A DNA stretch of 33,414 nucleotides from Phycisphaerales bacterium (lineage in GTDB: Bacteria; Planctomycetota; Phycisphaerae; SM23-33; FEN-1343), in contig PMYD01000035.1 in NCBI GenBank assembly GCA_003171335.1, positions 1 through 33,414 on the forward strand. The letters are read 5' to 3'. Both the position numbers and the translations under genes were made by a program. Positions 7,911-16,178 of the stretch are shown here, in pieces. The notes below the pieces were generated by a model. It was not told the DNA's origin. It searched no databases and was given only the letters and a program-made list of their open reading frames with translations. Every line of letters starts with the position of its first letter. Position 1 is the first letter of the stretch.

Positions 7911-8507
7911 GTGGCCGCAACAGGGACAAGGACTATGCCGAACCAGCTAATGCCATTCAACGAAGAGCAGTTTGACCGTTGTTCGCTCTGGCTTGCAACG
8001 AAACTAGGTCGGCCGGTCACACAATACGACTTAGTCAAGTTCCACGTCATGACAGACATTTACCACGTGTTGCAGTACGGGCGACCTGTCATCGGTGGAG
8101 CACTGGTCAAATGGAAGTTTGGCCCCGTTGTCAAGCCGGCCTATTTTCGCCTAACAAGTCAAGCCAACCGGTTTGAGCAAGGCAAGACGGTTATCGGGCC
8201 ATTAGCGGTTGAAGCTGGTCGATCGAATGTCTATAAGTTTACCCCCGCCCAAGGGGCGTCGGTTGACGAAGATGAATTCAGCCAATCTGAAATTGAGGCG
8301 ATGGAAGCAGCCCTTCAAATCGTCAGACTGAGCTTCGCTAAATCACAAGGCTTCTTCCATGAGCCAATGGCCTCTTTCGTGGGCAGGGTATGGACCGATG
8401 CCGAGTTCGACAAACCGATCGACTGGAATAGCATAGTCGACGCTTACGACGCCCAGTTCAACACAAACCATCAGCACATCAAGGCCTTGTTAGCTCTTGG
8501 TGTCTGA
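7911..8507 (+). CDS. Panacea-domain (DUF4065/SocA-type) putative antitoxin
   Basis: A 198-residue protein resembling the Panacea domain, the family of Caulobacter SocA and of the PanA antitoxins, which neutralise very different toxins. Landmarks: FDRCSLWLATKLGRPVTQYDL near the N terminus, a KFHVMTDIYHVLQYGRPVIGG segment matching the family's KLLYFAD...GRPI region, and the hallmark KFGPVVKPAY (family: W-x-Y/F-G-P-V). GTG at 7911 follows GAAGGTGAT; ATG at 7935 follows AAGG and is an alternative start that removes eight residues. Its stop overlaps the ATG of the next gene by one base (TGATG), the usual arrangement of antitoxin and toxin. Base composition is clearly lower than in neighbouring core genes, a sign of transfer. 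The family call is from motif memory, not a search. Confidence 0.72.
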   Translation: MAATGTRTMPNQLMPFNEEQFDRCSLWLATKLGRPVTQYDLVKFHVMTDIYHVLQYGRPVIGGALVKWKFGPVVKPAYFRLTSQANRFEQGKTVIGPLAVEAGRSNVYKFTPAQGASVDEDEFSQSEIEAMEAALQIVRLSFAKSQGFFHEPMASFVGRVWTDAEFDKPIDWNSIVDAYDAQFNTNHQHIKALLALGV

Positions 8508-8956
8508 TGGACGGCCAGATTTACAGGCTCAACATTCGGGGACATTTTAGCAACCTTCCACACCCCCACGTAGTGCTCATCGAACTTGAAAAGGAATGTT
8601 GGGTAATTCCGGCCTTTGGCGATGATGGACCGGAGGTGCAGCGGGCGATTCGCGCGTACGACTGCATGGGATTTGACACAGCCTCGGTTGCAGTGCATAT
8701 GGACAATGTTCAGCATGTCACATATAAAGCAGGTTACAAAGGCATTCGAGCATATTGGGTCGTCGCTCGGGCCTTCAAGATTACAAAGAAACTGCTAACT
8801 TCCTACGAGTTCCTAGGACAAATGGATGATGTTGGCCTCGTGTTGCTTGCCCAAGCCGTACAGCGGCTTGCAGAATCAAAGCCTGACTTCATCTCCCCTT
8901 CACTGAAAAAGAAGGTGGGGAAATTGATTGAATCGCTAACGCCCAAAGAGACGTGA
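8507..8956 (+). CDS. Putative toxin partner of the Panacea antitoxin, unknown family
   Basis: A 149-residue protein translationally coupled to the Panacea gene by a TGATG overlap. I do not recognise its family. It begins with a hydrophobic beta-rich stretch (HPHVVLIELEKECWVIPAF, about residues 18-36) that loosely recalls the SH3-like barrel of PemK/MazF-type mRNA interferases, then VHMDNVQHVTYKAGYKGIRAYWVVARA, and ends in a Lys-rich helix (SPSLKKKVGKLIESL). No signal peptide or membrane segment. The local composition is low (25 of 60 G+C at 8701-8760, against 44 of 60 at 5161-5220 in purM). By position it should be the toxin; the opposite role or a non-toxin cargo cannot be excluded. Confidence 0.6.
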   Translation: MDGQIYRLNIRGHFSNLPHPHVVLIELEKECWVIPAFGDDGPEVQRAIRAYDCMGFDTASVAVHMDNVQHVTYKAGYKGIRAYWVVARAFKITKKLLTSYEFLGQMDDVGLVLLAQAVQRLAESKPDFISPSLKKKVGKLIESLTPKET

Positions 8957-8995
8957 CAACAATTTCAACCTTCCGCTCTATCGTTCGAGCCAAGA

Positions 8996-9769
8996 TTATC
9001 GCTTGGCATCTTCCACACCCCCAAACCGCCTATTCCGCTGGCTGAACGCGACGATCGCTTCGTGCAGATGGCCGGGCGAGAAATCCGGCCAGAAGACGCC
9101 GGAAGCGTAGAACTCGGCGTAGCTGGATTGCCAGAGCAGGTAGTTGCTCAGGCGGAATTCGCCGCTGGTGCGGATCACCAGGTCCGGGTCGGGCAGGCCG
9201 GCGGTGAAGAGGCTTTCATCCATCACGCGCTCGTCGATGGCCTCGGCCAAAAGCTCGCCGGCCTTGACGCGGCGGGCGATGGCCTGCACGGCGGCGAGGA
9301 TTTCGGCGCGGCCGCCGTAGTTTAACGCCAGGCACAACGTCATGCCGGTGTTGGAGGCGGTGACGCGGACGGATTCATCCAGCTCTTCCAGCACGCTGGC
9401 GGGCAGCCCATCGCGCACGCCGAGGTGGCGGAGCTTGACGTTGTGATCGATGCAGGTTTGGCGCTCGCGGACGAGATACTCGGCGTACAGGTGCATCAGC
9501 GAGGCCACTTCCTCCTTGGGCCGCGACCAGTTCTCGATGGAGAAGCTGTACAGCGTCAGGGCGTCGAGGCCCAGCCGGGCGGCCTCGGTGACGATCACGC
9601 GGACGACCTTGGCCCCCTCGACGTGCCCGGCGACGCGCGGCAGGCCGCGCTGGCGGGCCCAGCGGCCGTTGCCATCCATGATGATGGCCACGTGGCGCGG
9701 AATCCGCTCATCGGGAATGCCCAGCTCACGCCGGGCCGCGGCTATCGCCTTGGGTGATACATCCGCCAT
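8996..9769 (-). CDS. Isoprenyl (undecaprenyl) diphosphate synthase
   Basis: Cis-prenyltransferase that adds isopentenyl units to farnesyl diphosphate to make the C55 lipid carrier of cell-wall synthesis; acts at the cytoplasmic membrane face. The 257-residue length is typical. The first conserved block IIMDGNGRWA contains the catalytic Asp32, followed by GHVEGAK, TLYSFSIENW with the SRP substrate-loop motif just after, LNYGGRAEI, and the C-terminal RTSGEFRLSNYLLWQ and AEFY blocks. Many genomes have cdsA next; here the downstream neighbour is the Panacea cassette, on the opposite strand and 39 bp away. Upstream purA is on the same strand, but the palindromic element at 9796-9931 lies between them. 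Confidence 0.96.
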   Translation of the reverse strand: MADVSPKAIAAARRELGIPDERIPRHVAIIMDGNGRWARQRGLPRVAGHVEGAKVVRVIVTEAARLGLDALTLYSFSIENWSRPKEEVASLMHLYAEYLVRERQTCIDHNVKLRHLGVRDGLPASVLEELDESVRVTASNTGMTLCLALNYGGRAEILAAVQAIARRVKAGELLAEAIDERVMDESLFTAGLPDPDLVIRTSGEFRLSNYLLWQSSYAEFYASGVFWPDFSPGHLHEAIVAFSQRNRRFGGVEDAKR

Positions 9770-9795
9770 GCCAACCGCCTCAACCTAGGCTGCCT

Positions 9796-9931
9796 TGGTG
9801 CCACTGCTGCGTTGTTTGCAGCAGTGCGCCTGGGCTCCGATGCAAGCAGAAAGGCTGCACGGAAACCAACGAACCTGCCGCTGCCGACCTCGCACAGCGC
9901 ACGGCTGCAAACAACGCAGCCGTGGCACCAA
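9796..9931. repeat. Palindromic element, GGTGCCACGGCTGC family, copy 1
   Basis: Two hairpins face each other. Left: CACTGCTGC (9802-9810), loop GTTGTTT, GCAGCAGTG. Right: CACGGCTGC (9900-9908), loop AAACAAC, GCAGCCGTG. The ends TGGTGCCAC and GTGGCACCA make the whole 136-bp unit an inverted repeat. The centre (GAAAGGCTGCACGG...) resembles that of copy 2 at 13666-13800. It lies between purA and uppS. Confidence 0.9.
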
Positions 9932-9973
9932 ATCTCGTCGTGATACCAAACGTCATCGTGGTACCCAATATCG

Positions 9974-11323
<1,350 letters not shown>

Positions 11324-11361
11324 CTACGGCGCCGGCGCGCACAGGCCGCGCGCAAATAGCT

Positions 11362-11389
11362 AGCATAAATGCTGCGCCCAAAGAGTCAA
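11362..11389 (-). promoter_or_regulatory. Candidate sigma70 promoter of purA
   Basis: Reading the minus strand: TTGACT (11389-11384), 16-base spacer, TATGCT (11367-11362). The -35 matches at five of six positions and the -10 at four of six. Predicted start near 11355, about 70 bases before purA. No purine-responsive riboswitch or operator was recognised in the leader. Confidence 0.5.
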
Positions 11390-11401
11390 GAGCGGGCATA
11401 G

Positions 11402-11592
11402 AAATGAAGGGCTCGCGGGCACCCAAGATGTGGCATAAGGTGGCATGCCGTCACGCCGCAGGCCGCCTGGGGCGGCCAAGGCGGGTGGGCATGTCTTGGC
11501 TCTGCGAACGTCCATGCCCACCCGTCCGGTGCTTTCGCCCCGGCCGTGAGGGCATGCCACCGCCAGACCCGCCGCGCGTGCGCCCTTCATTT
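11402..11592. repeat. Three-layer nested palindromic element
   Basis: Outer arms AAATGAAGGGC (11402-11412) and GCCCTTCATTT (11582-11592); middle arms GGTGGCATGCC (11439-11449) and GGCATGCCACC (11551-11561); inner arms CGGGTGGGCATG (11482-11493) and CATGCCCACCCG (11513-11524). All three pairs are exact. It fills most of the purA-HAD divergent gap (11288-11691), where no gene is visible. Confidence 0.88.
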
Positions 11593-11691
11593 GGCCGGCC
11601 GGTTCTGCTATGAAACGGTGCGGCGATACCATCGCCGCGGCCAAAAAGTGCTGGCCGGACGGCGGCAACGAACCCAGGAACGGACGAGGCG

Positions 11692-12384
11692 ATGCTGCAG
11701 GCCATCATTTTCGACTTCGACGGCGTGGTGATCGACAGCGAGCCGATACACCTGGAGTGTTTCCGCCAGGTGCTGCGCCAGCGGTATGCCATCGAGATTA
11801 CGCAGCAGGAGTATTACGAGCGGTATATCGCCTACTCCGACGCCGAGAGTTTTGAGCACATGGCGGAGGATCATGGATTGACGATCAGCGCGCTGGAGGT
11901 GCGCGGCCTGGTCGCCGAGAAGACCGTGCTGGTGCAGCGGGTGCTGCGCCAGGGCATCGAGCCGCTGCCGGGGGCGGCCGAGCTGATGTCGGCCATCCGC
12001 CAGGCGGGGCTGGCGCTGGGCGTGTGCAGCAGCGCTGCGCGCAAGGAGATCGAGATTCCGCTGGAAGGCATGGGCCTGCGGCCGCTGGTGCAGGAGATTG
12101 TCGCGGCCGAGGATGTGGTTCACAGCAAGCCCGATCCCGCCTGCTACGACCTGGCGCGGCGGAAGCTGGGCCTGCAGGCCGGCCGCGAACTGGCGCCGGG
12201 CAATTGCATCGCCATCGAGGATTCGCCCGGCGGCGTCGCCTCGGCCACCGGCGCGGGGCTGCGCGTGCTGGCGGTGACCAACACGGTTGCCGCCGAGAAA
12301 CTCCGGCAGGCCCACCGCATCGTGGATTCGCTGGCCCAGGTGGATGTGAACTTGCTGCGCGCGATGGCCGAAGGCGAGGAATGA
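11692..12384 (+). CDS. HAD-superfamily hydrolase, beta-phosphoglucomutase/phosphatase-like
   Basis: A 230-residue HAD subfamily I protein. Motif I is IIFDFDGVVIDSE, with nucleophile Asp8 and acid/base Asp10; motif II is the Ser in GVCSSAARKE; motif III is the Lys in VHSKPDP; motif IV is IEDSPGG. A helical cap lies between motif I and motif II (about residues 16-85), as in beta-phosphoglucomutase, phosphoglycolate phosphatase and related enzymes acting on small phosphorylated sugars. The exact substrate is not readable. Only a weak ribosome site (GAGG, very close) precedes the ATG. The GT4 gene on the other strand converges with it, 49 bp away. Confidence 0.9.
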   Translation: MLQAIIFDFDGVVIDSEPIHLECFRQVLRQRYAIEITQQEYYERYIAYSDAESFEHMAEDHGLTISALEVRGLVAEKTVLVQRVLRQGIEPLPGAAELMSAIRQAGLALGVCSSAARKEIEIPLEGMGLRPLVQEIVAAEDVVHSKPDPACYDLARRKLGLQAGRELAPGNCIAIEDSPGGVASATGAGLRVLAVTNTVAAEKLRQAHRIVDSLAQVDVNLLRAMAEGEE

Positions 12385-12433
12385 TGCCCGGCAGATGAAG
12401 GCGCGCCCTCCAATGCTTCTCGCCCCGCCCGGA

Positions 12434-13603
12434 TCAGGCGCGGGCTAAAGATCGTCCCGCCTGCTCCGCCAGGCGGAGATACAGCCGCTCGATCTGATCC
12501 ACCATCGTTTTGGCGTCAAAACGCTGACGGGCGAACTGCCGGCCGGCAGCGCCGAGCCGGGCCCGCAACGGGGCATCGGCGGCCAGCTCGGCCAGGGCCG
12601 CGGCCAGGGCCGGCACATCGCGCGGGGGCACGAGATAGCCTGTCTGCCCCGGCAGGACGACCTCGCGGGCGCCATCCACGTCGAAACTGACGACCGGCTT
12701 TGCCGCCAGCATCGCCTGCGGCAGTGCTCGAGCCAGACCCTCGCGCAGGCTGCAGTGAACCAGGATGTCGGTCGCGTGCAGGATGGCGGGAATTCGGCCC
12801 GGGTCCACCAGCCCGGTCAGATGAAACCGCGGCCGCAGACCCTGGCGGTCGATGGCCGATTCGATCCGCCCGCGCAGCGCCCCATCGCCCACGAGGCAGA
12901 AATGCACGCTGGCCGGCAGGGATTGGGCCGCGGCGAGCAGATACTCGTGGCCTTTCAGTTCGGCCAGTCGCGAGACCTGGGTCACCAATATGGCATCGGC
13001 GGGCAGGTTCAGACAAGCGCGGAACGCATCGGCGGCGGCGGGCCGATCCAGGAACGGCCCGATTTCCATGCCGCTGTAGATCGTGGTGTACTGGCCGGGC
13101 TGCCCCACCCCCGCCGCCAGCGCCTGGGCGGTCATGGCGTCGGCGACGCTGATCAGGGCGGTGCTTTGCCGGGCGGCTCGCCGCTCCAGGAGCACATACA
13201 ACGCGTTGAGCCAGCGCGCCTGGTACGGGTGAAACGGCAGCCCGTGGATCGTGTGCACGGTGATGGGCACGCCCACGCGGCCGGCCGCCTGGCGGGCCAG
13301 GATGCCCGCCTTGGAGGAATGGCTGTGCATCACATCGGGCGACAGCACCGCCAGCTCGCGTTTTAGCGCGCGGTAGCTGGACCAGTCGCGCCGAACATGG
13401 ATGGCCCGCCGCATCGCGTCGAGGAGGATCACGCGATAGCCGCCCCGCTTGGCGCGGTCGAGCAATTGCCCTTCGGGTCCGAGCGCCGGGCCGGTGATAA
13501 GCGTCACCTCGTGGCCGCGGCGGTGGAGACCCTCGCACGTGAGGATCGTGTTCTCCTGGGCCCCGCCCAGGATCAGCCGCGTGATGATGTGCACGATTTT
13601 CAT
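12434..13603 (-). CDS. Glycosyltransferase family 4 (GT-B fold)
   Basis: A 389-residue GT-B glycosyltransferase, likely cytoplasmic or peripheral to the membrane, transferring a sugar from a nucleotide donor to a surface polysaccharide or lipid. N-terminal acceptor domain: MKIVHIITRLILGGAQENT (the GGA/GGxE loop) and MHSHSSKAG. C-terminal donor domain: VSRLAELKGHEYLLAA, VGDGALRGRIE, HCSLREGLARALPQAMLA and a GYLVPPRD end block. The usual E-x7-E motif is E-x7-Q here (EGLARALPQ), a substitution of the second acidic residue. No sugar-nucleotide or polymer genes adjoin it, so its product cannot be guessed. Confidence 0.9.
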   Translation of the reverse strand: MKIVHIITRLILGGAQENTILTCEGLHRRGHEVTLITGPALGPEGQLLDRAKRGGYRVILLDAMRRAIHVRRDWSSYRALKRELAVLSPDVMHSHSSKAGILARQAAGRVGVPITVHTIHGLPFHPYQARWLNALYVLLERRAARQSTALISVADAMTAQALAAGVGQPGQYTTIYSGMEIGPFLDRPAAADAFRACLNLPADAILVTQVSRLAELKGHEYLLAAAQSLPASVHFCLVGDGALRGRIESAIDRQGLRPRFHLTGLVDPGRIPAILHATDILVHCSLREGLARALPQAMLAAKPVVSFDVDGAREVVLPGQTGYLVPPRDVPALAAALAELAADAPLRARLGAAGRQFARQRFDAKTMVDQIERLYLRLAEQAGRSLARA

Positions 13604-13665
13604 CGCCTCTCAATATCCTCACGCGACCGGGCCAGTTCAAGAAAAGTCATCAGCCCCCGTGAAAA

Positions 13666-13800
13666 TGGTGCCACGGCTGCGTTGTTTGCAGCCGTGCGCC
13701 ACAACGCAGAGGCCAAACGAAAGGTCCTGCGGAGGCCAGCGAGACTCTGTCACAGGGGCACGCACAGCGCACGGGTGCAGACAACGCACCCGTGGCACCA
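13666..13800. repeat. Palindromic element, GGTGCCACGGCTGC family, copy 2
   Basis: Same plan as 9796-9931. Left hairpin CACGGCTGC (13672-13680), loop GTTGTTT, GCAGCCGTG (13688-13696). Right hairpin CACGGGTGC (13770-13778), loop AGACAAC, GCACCCGTG (13786-13794). Ends are TGGTGCC and GGCACCA, total 135 bp. It lies between the TauE/SafE gene and the GT4 gene. Confidence 0.9.
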
Positions 13801-13821
13801 AGCGAGGGGGCAGGGTCTTTT

Positions 13822-14682
13822 CTAAAAGATCGAAAACGCCTTGCCCGCCGTGAAAATCATCAGGGCGATGAACGCGATGCGGATCCACTTGAGCGGCAGG
13901 CGGTGCGTGAGATGGCCGCCGACGTAGCTGCCCAGCATGGAGGTTGGGGCGAAGAGCGCCGCCAGCAGCAGGCTGTGCTGCCAGAAGGTGAGTTGGCCGC
14001 TGTCGGCGTGGCGGTAGATTTCCGGCAGCGCGGCGTTCTTGAAAATGGCGAAGGCCCAGCCGGTGCACAGAATGGCCGCGGCCGACGTGGCGATGCTGTT
14101 TCGCAGCGGCATGCGGAGGATCGTCTGCTGGGCGGGCACGGCCACAGCGCCGCCGCCGATGCCCAGCAGGCCCGCGGCGGCGCCCATGAGCAAGCCCACC
14201 GCGCCCCGCCGCCACCACGGGTAAGCCTCGGCGACCTCACGCCCCACTCCCTCGGCGCCGCCGGCGGCGAACATCCGGCGGATGTTGTCAGCGGCAACGT
14301 ACAGGAAGAAGATGCCCATCACGTAGCGCATCACGCTGGCATTCTTGCCCGACAGCCACGGCAGCCGGCTGAGCCACACGCCGATCAGCCCGCCCAGGAG
14401 CGACATGGGCACGATCCAGCGCAGCACGCCCAGCCAGATGGTGCGGTTCTTCCAGTGAATCCGCACCGAGGGCAGGATAAGCAGGCTGACGACGACCAGC
14501 GAGGCCGCCTGGTATTGGTGAATGCCCTCATAGGGCGGATGGTGGAAGCCCAGAACGCCGGTGTATTCCCGGCCCAGCACCCACAGCATCGCCGGCAGCA
14601 TGATCGTTGCGCCACCCACACCCAGCAGCCCCCCCAGCACTCCGGCCGCCACGCCCGCCAGACCCAACCACAGCCAATCCAA
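13822..14682 (-). CDS. TauE/SafE-family membrane exporter/permease
   Basis: A polytopic membrane protein, 286 residues from the chosen start, with about eight hydrophobic segments. The family moves sulfite, sulfoacetate or similar anions; substrate here unknown. The hallmark GVLGGLLGVGGATIMLP appears near the N terminus and a second GAAAGLLGIGGGAVAVP in the middle, the two-fold repeat typical of the family. I start at a TTG (14682) because AAGGAG lies seven bases upstream and the hydrophobic domain begins at once (LDWLWLGLAG). The frame is open for 70 more codons to 14892, but those codons run into a palindromic repeat and read as arginine/cysteine-rich nonsense. Confidence 0.88.
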   Translation of the reverse strand: MDWLWLGLAGVAAGVLGGLLGVGGATIMLPAMLWVLGREYTGVLGFHHPPYEGIHQYQAASLVVVSLLILPSVRIHWKNRTIWLGVLRWIVPMSLLGGLIGVWLSRLPWLSGKNASVMRYVMGIFFLYVAADNIRRMFAAGGAEGVGREVAEAYPWWRRGAVGLLMGAAAGLLGIGGGAVAVPAQQTILRMPLRNSIATSAAAILCTGWAFAIFKNAALPEIYRHADSGQLTFWQHSLLLAALFAPTSMLGSYVGGHLTHRLPLKWIRIAFIALMIFTAGKAFSIF

Positions 14683-14797
14683 GGTGCCGCTCCTTTTGCG
14701 GCGAAAGATAGCACATCGCCGGTGCGGCGCGAAGCCCAGACAATGCCCACGCGTGCGTGGCGCACACGTGGTTCCTTCTGCAGGCCCAGAAGAACTA

Positions 14798-14961
14798 AGA
14801 ACGTGTATGAAGACCGCCTCCGATCGTAGCACGGGCGTCTCGCCCGTGAGTAGCACGGCCATCTTGGCCGTGATCCGGCAGTTTTTCCCCATGTCGCCAC
14901 GGGCGAGACGCCCGTGGGACTCATGGGCGAGACGCCCATGCTACGTTTTCATACACGTTCT
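14798..14961. repeat. Nested palindromic element between rubrerythrin and TauE/SafE genes
   Basis: Outer arms AGAACGTGTATGAA (14798-14811) and TTCATACACGTTCT (14948-14961) are exact. Inside are CACGGGCGTCTCGCCCGTG near 14831, a small CACGGCCATCTTGGCCGTG hairpin, CACGGGCGAGACGCCCGTG near 14903, and an ATGGGCGAGACGCCCAT variant near 14924. The outer right arm ends five bases before the rubrerythrin stop codon. Confidence 0.9.
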
Positions 14962-14965
14962 AAGT

Positions 14966-15541
14966 CTAGTAATTCTCCACCAGCAGCTCAAACCATGCCT
15001 TCTGCTCGCCGCAGCAGGGGCAGAGGTTGGGAGCGCCGGCGCCTTCGTGCACGTAGCCGCACTTGCGGCAGCGCCAGGTGACGGGGCCGGGGCGCTGAAA
15101 GACCTGGGCGGCATCCACGTTGGCCGCCAGGGCGAGGTATCGCTTCTCGTGTTGCTTTTCCGCCACGGCGATGGCCAGGAACTGGGCCGCGATGGCCTTA
15201 AACCCTTCCTCCTTGGCCACAGTGGCAAAGCCGGGGTACATCTGGGTCCATTCGAAGCGTTCGCCGGCCGCACCGGCCTTCAGGTTGGTGCCGGTGGAGC
15301 CCACCACGCCGGCGGGAAACGCCGCCTGGATGGTCAGATCGCCACCCTCTAAGAGTCCGAACAGCCGGCCGGCGTGCTCACGCTCCTGGTCGGCAGTCTC
15401 GCAAAAGATGTCGGCGATCTGCATGTAGCCTTCCTTGCGGGCCGCGGCGGCGAAATACGTATACCGATTGCGGGCCTGGGACTCCCCCGCGAACGCCGTC
15501 AGCAGATTCCGTTCCGTCTGCGAGCCCTTTAGCGATGCCAT
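14966..15541 (-). CDS. Rubrerythrin
   Basis: A diiron peroxidase that reduces hydrogen peroxide in the cytoplasm of anaerobes and microaerophiles. The 191-residue product is a ferritin-like four-helix domain (about 1-145) followed by a rubredoxin-like domain. Metal ligands are visible: Glu20 in FAGESQARNRY, Glu53/His56 in DQEREH, and later Glu/His in AVAEKQHEKRY. The rubredoxin cysteines are Cys158/Cys161 (WRCRKCGYVHEG) and Cys174/Cys177 (LCPCCG). Length is the family norm. It lies 83 bp downstream of a PerR-like regulator on the same strand, with a possible Fur-family operator between them. Confidence 0.96.
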   Translation of the reverse strand: MASLKGSQTERNLLTAFAGESQARNRYTYFAAAARKEGYMQIADIFCETADQEREHAGRLFGLLEGGDLTIQAAFPAGVVGSTGTNLKAGAAGERFEWTQMYPGFATVAKEEGFKAIAAQFLAIAVAEKQHEKRYLALAANVDAAQVFQRPGPVTWRCRKCGYVHEGAGAPNLCPCCGEQKAWFELLVENY

Positions 15542-15565
15542 ATTCCCGTTCCTTTCCTGTTGTGC

Positions 15566-15580
15566 TAACGATAACTATTA
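15566..15580 (-). promoter_or_regulatory. Possible Fur/PerR-family operator before rubrerythrin
   Basis: The 15-base word TAACGATAACTATTA (plus strand) sits in the 83-bp gap between the regulator and rubrerythrin. It is AT-rich in a GC-rich region and has the size of a Fur-family 7-1-7 box (PerR consensus TTATAATnATTATAA), but only four of seven pairs are symmetric. Function is inferred from position. Confidence 0.4.
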
Positions 15581-15624
15581 CCACCTCTGCGGCCAGCCAA
15601 AAGCTTCTTGGCGGTTACGGTTTT

Positions 15625-16029
15625 TCACGCTTGCGCTGGGTCCTGGCACTCGGGGCAGACGCCCTGGAACTCCACCCAGTGCCCCGAGATGGCAAAGCCG
15701 CTGATGTTGGCCGCCTCCTGCTCCAGGCGGATGATGGGCTTGAGCGACAGGTCGGCCACTCGCCCGCACGTCGTACAGCGGATATGGTAATGCACGGCGG
15801 TGGTGGCGTCAAATCGGCGCTGCGTGCCGGCGGCGCCGATGCGTTGGATCTCCCCCTTCTGGGCCATGATCTCGAGGTTGCGATAAACCGTCCCCAGGCT
15901 GATGCGTGGCAGCCGGCGGCGAACGCTCTGATACAGCTCATCCGCCGTGGGATGCGACGTGACCGCGGCCAGCTCCTCCAGGATGACGCGCCGCTGCTGC
16001 GTCATTCGCAATCCGCTCGAATCGGGCAT
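15625..16029 (-). CDS. Fur-family transcriptional regulator, PerR-like
   Basis: A 134-residue metal-dependent repressor: an N-terminal winged helix (about 8-75, with SLGTVYRNLEIM as the recognition region) and a C-terminal dimer domain. The five regulatory metal ligands of Bacillus PerR have counterparts: His26 (HPTADELY), Asp74 (RRFD), His80 and His82 (HYH), Asp93. The structural zinc site is Cys85/Cys88 and Cys125/Cys128. An intact site plus the adjacent rubrerythrin gene favours peroxide sensing (PerR) over iron (Fur). The ATG at 16029 has AAGGAG nine bases upstream; the GTG at 16050 would coincide with the predicted transcription start and is rejected. Confidence 0.9.
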   Translation of the reverse strand: MPDSSGLRMTQQRRVILEELAAVTSHPTADELYQSVRRRLPRISLGTVYRNLEIMAQKGEIQRIGAAGTQRRFDATTAVHYHIRCTTCGRVADLSLKPIIRLEQEAANISGFAISGHWVEFQGVCPECQDPAQA

Positions 16030-16059
16030 GAGCCTAGACTCCTTGCGCACGTCGGTCGG

Positions 16060-16088
16060 AGATTAGCCTGAGATCCGGTTTTTGTCAA
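16060..16088 (-). promoter_or_regulatory. Sigma70-type promoter of the PerR-like gene
   Basis: Minus strand: TTGACA (16088-16083), 17-base spacer, TAATCT (16065-16060). The -35 is perfect and the -10 matches at three to four positions. The predicted start near 16053 leaves a leader of about 24 bases containing the AAGGAG site. Confidence 0.65.
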
Positions 16089-16178
16089 TTTTATCTGGAC
16101 AGGCAAAAAAGCGGCCAACTTGGCCCCGCGCCGCGATTTTCCTTCACCCCCAGCGCGCGGCGGGCATAATACCCCCTC

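Noticed and set aside
14798..14961. A MITE with a target-site duplication
   Set aside because: The outer arms look like terminal inverted repeats, but I could not see a convincing direct repeat flanking them, so transposition by a known family is not shown.
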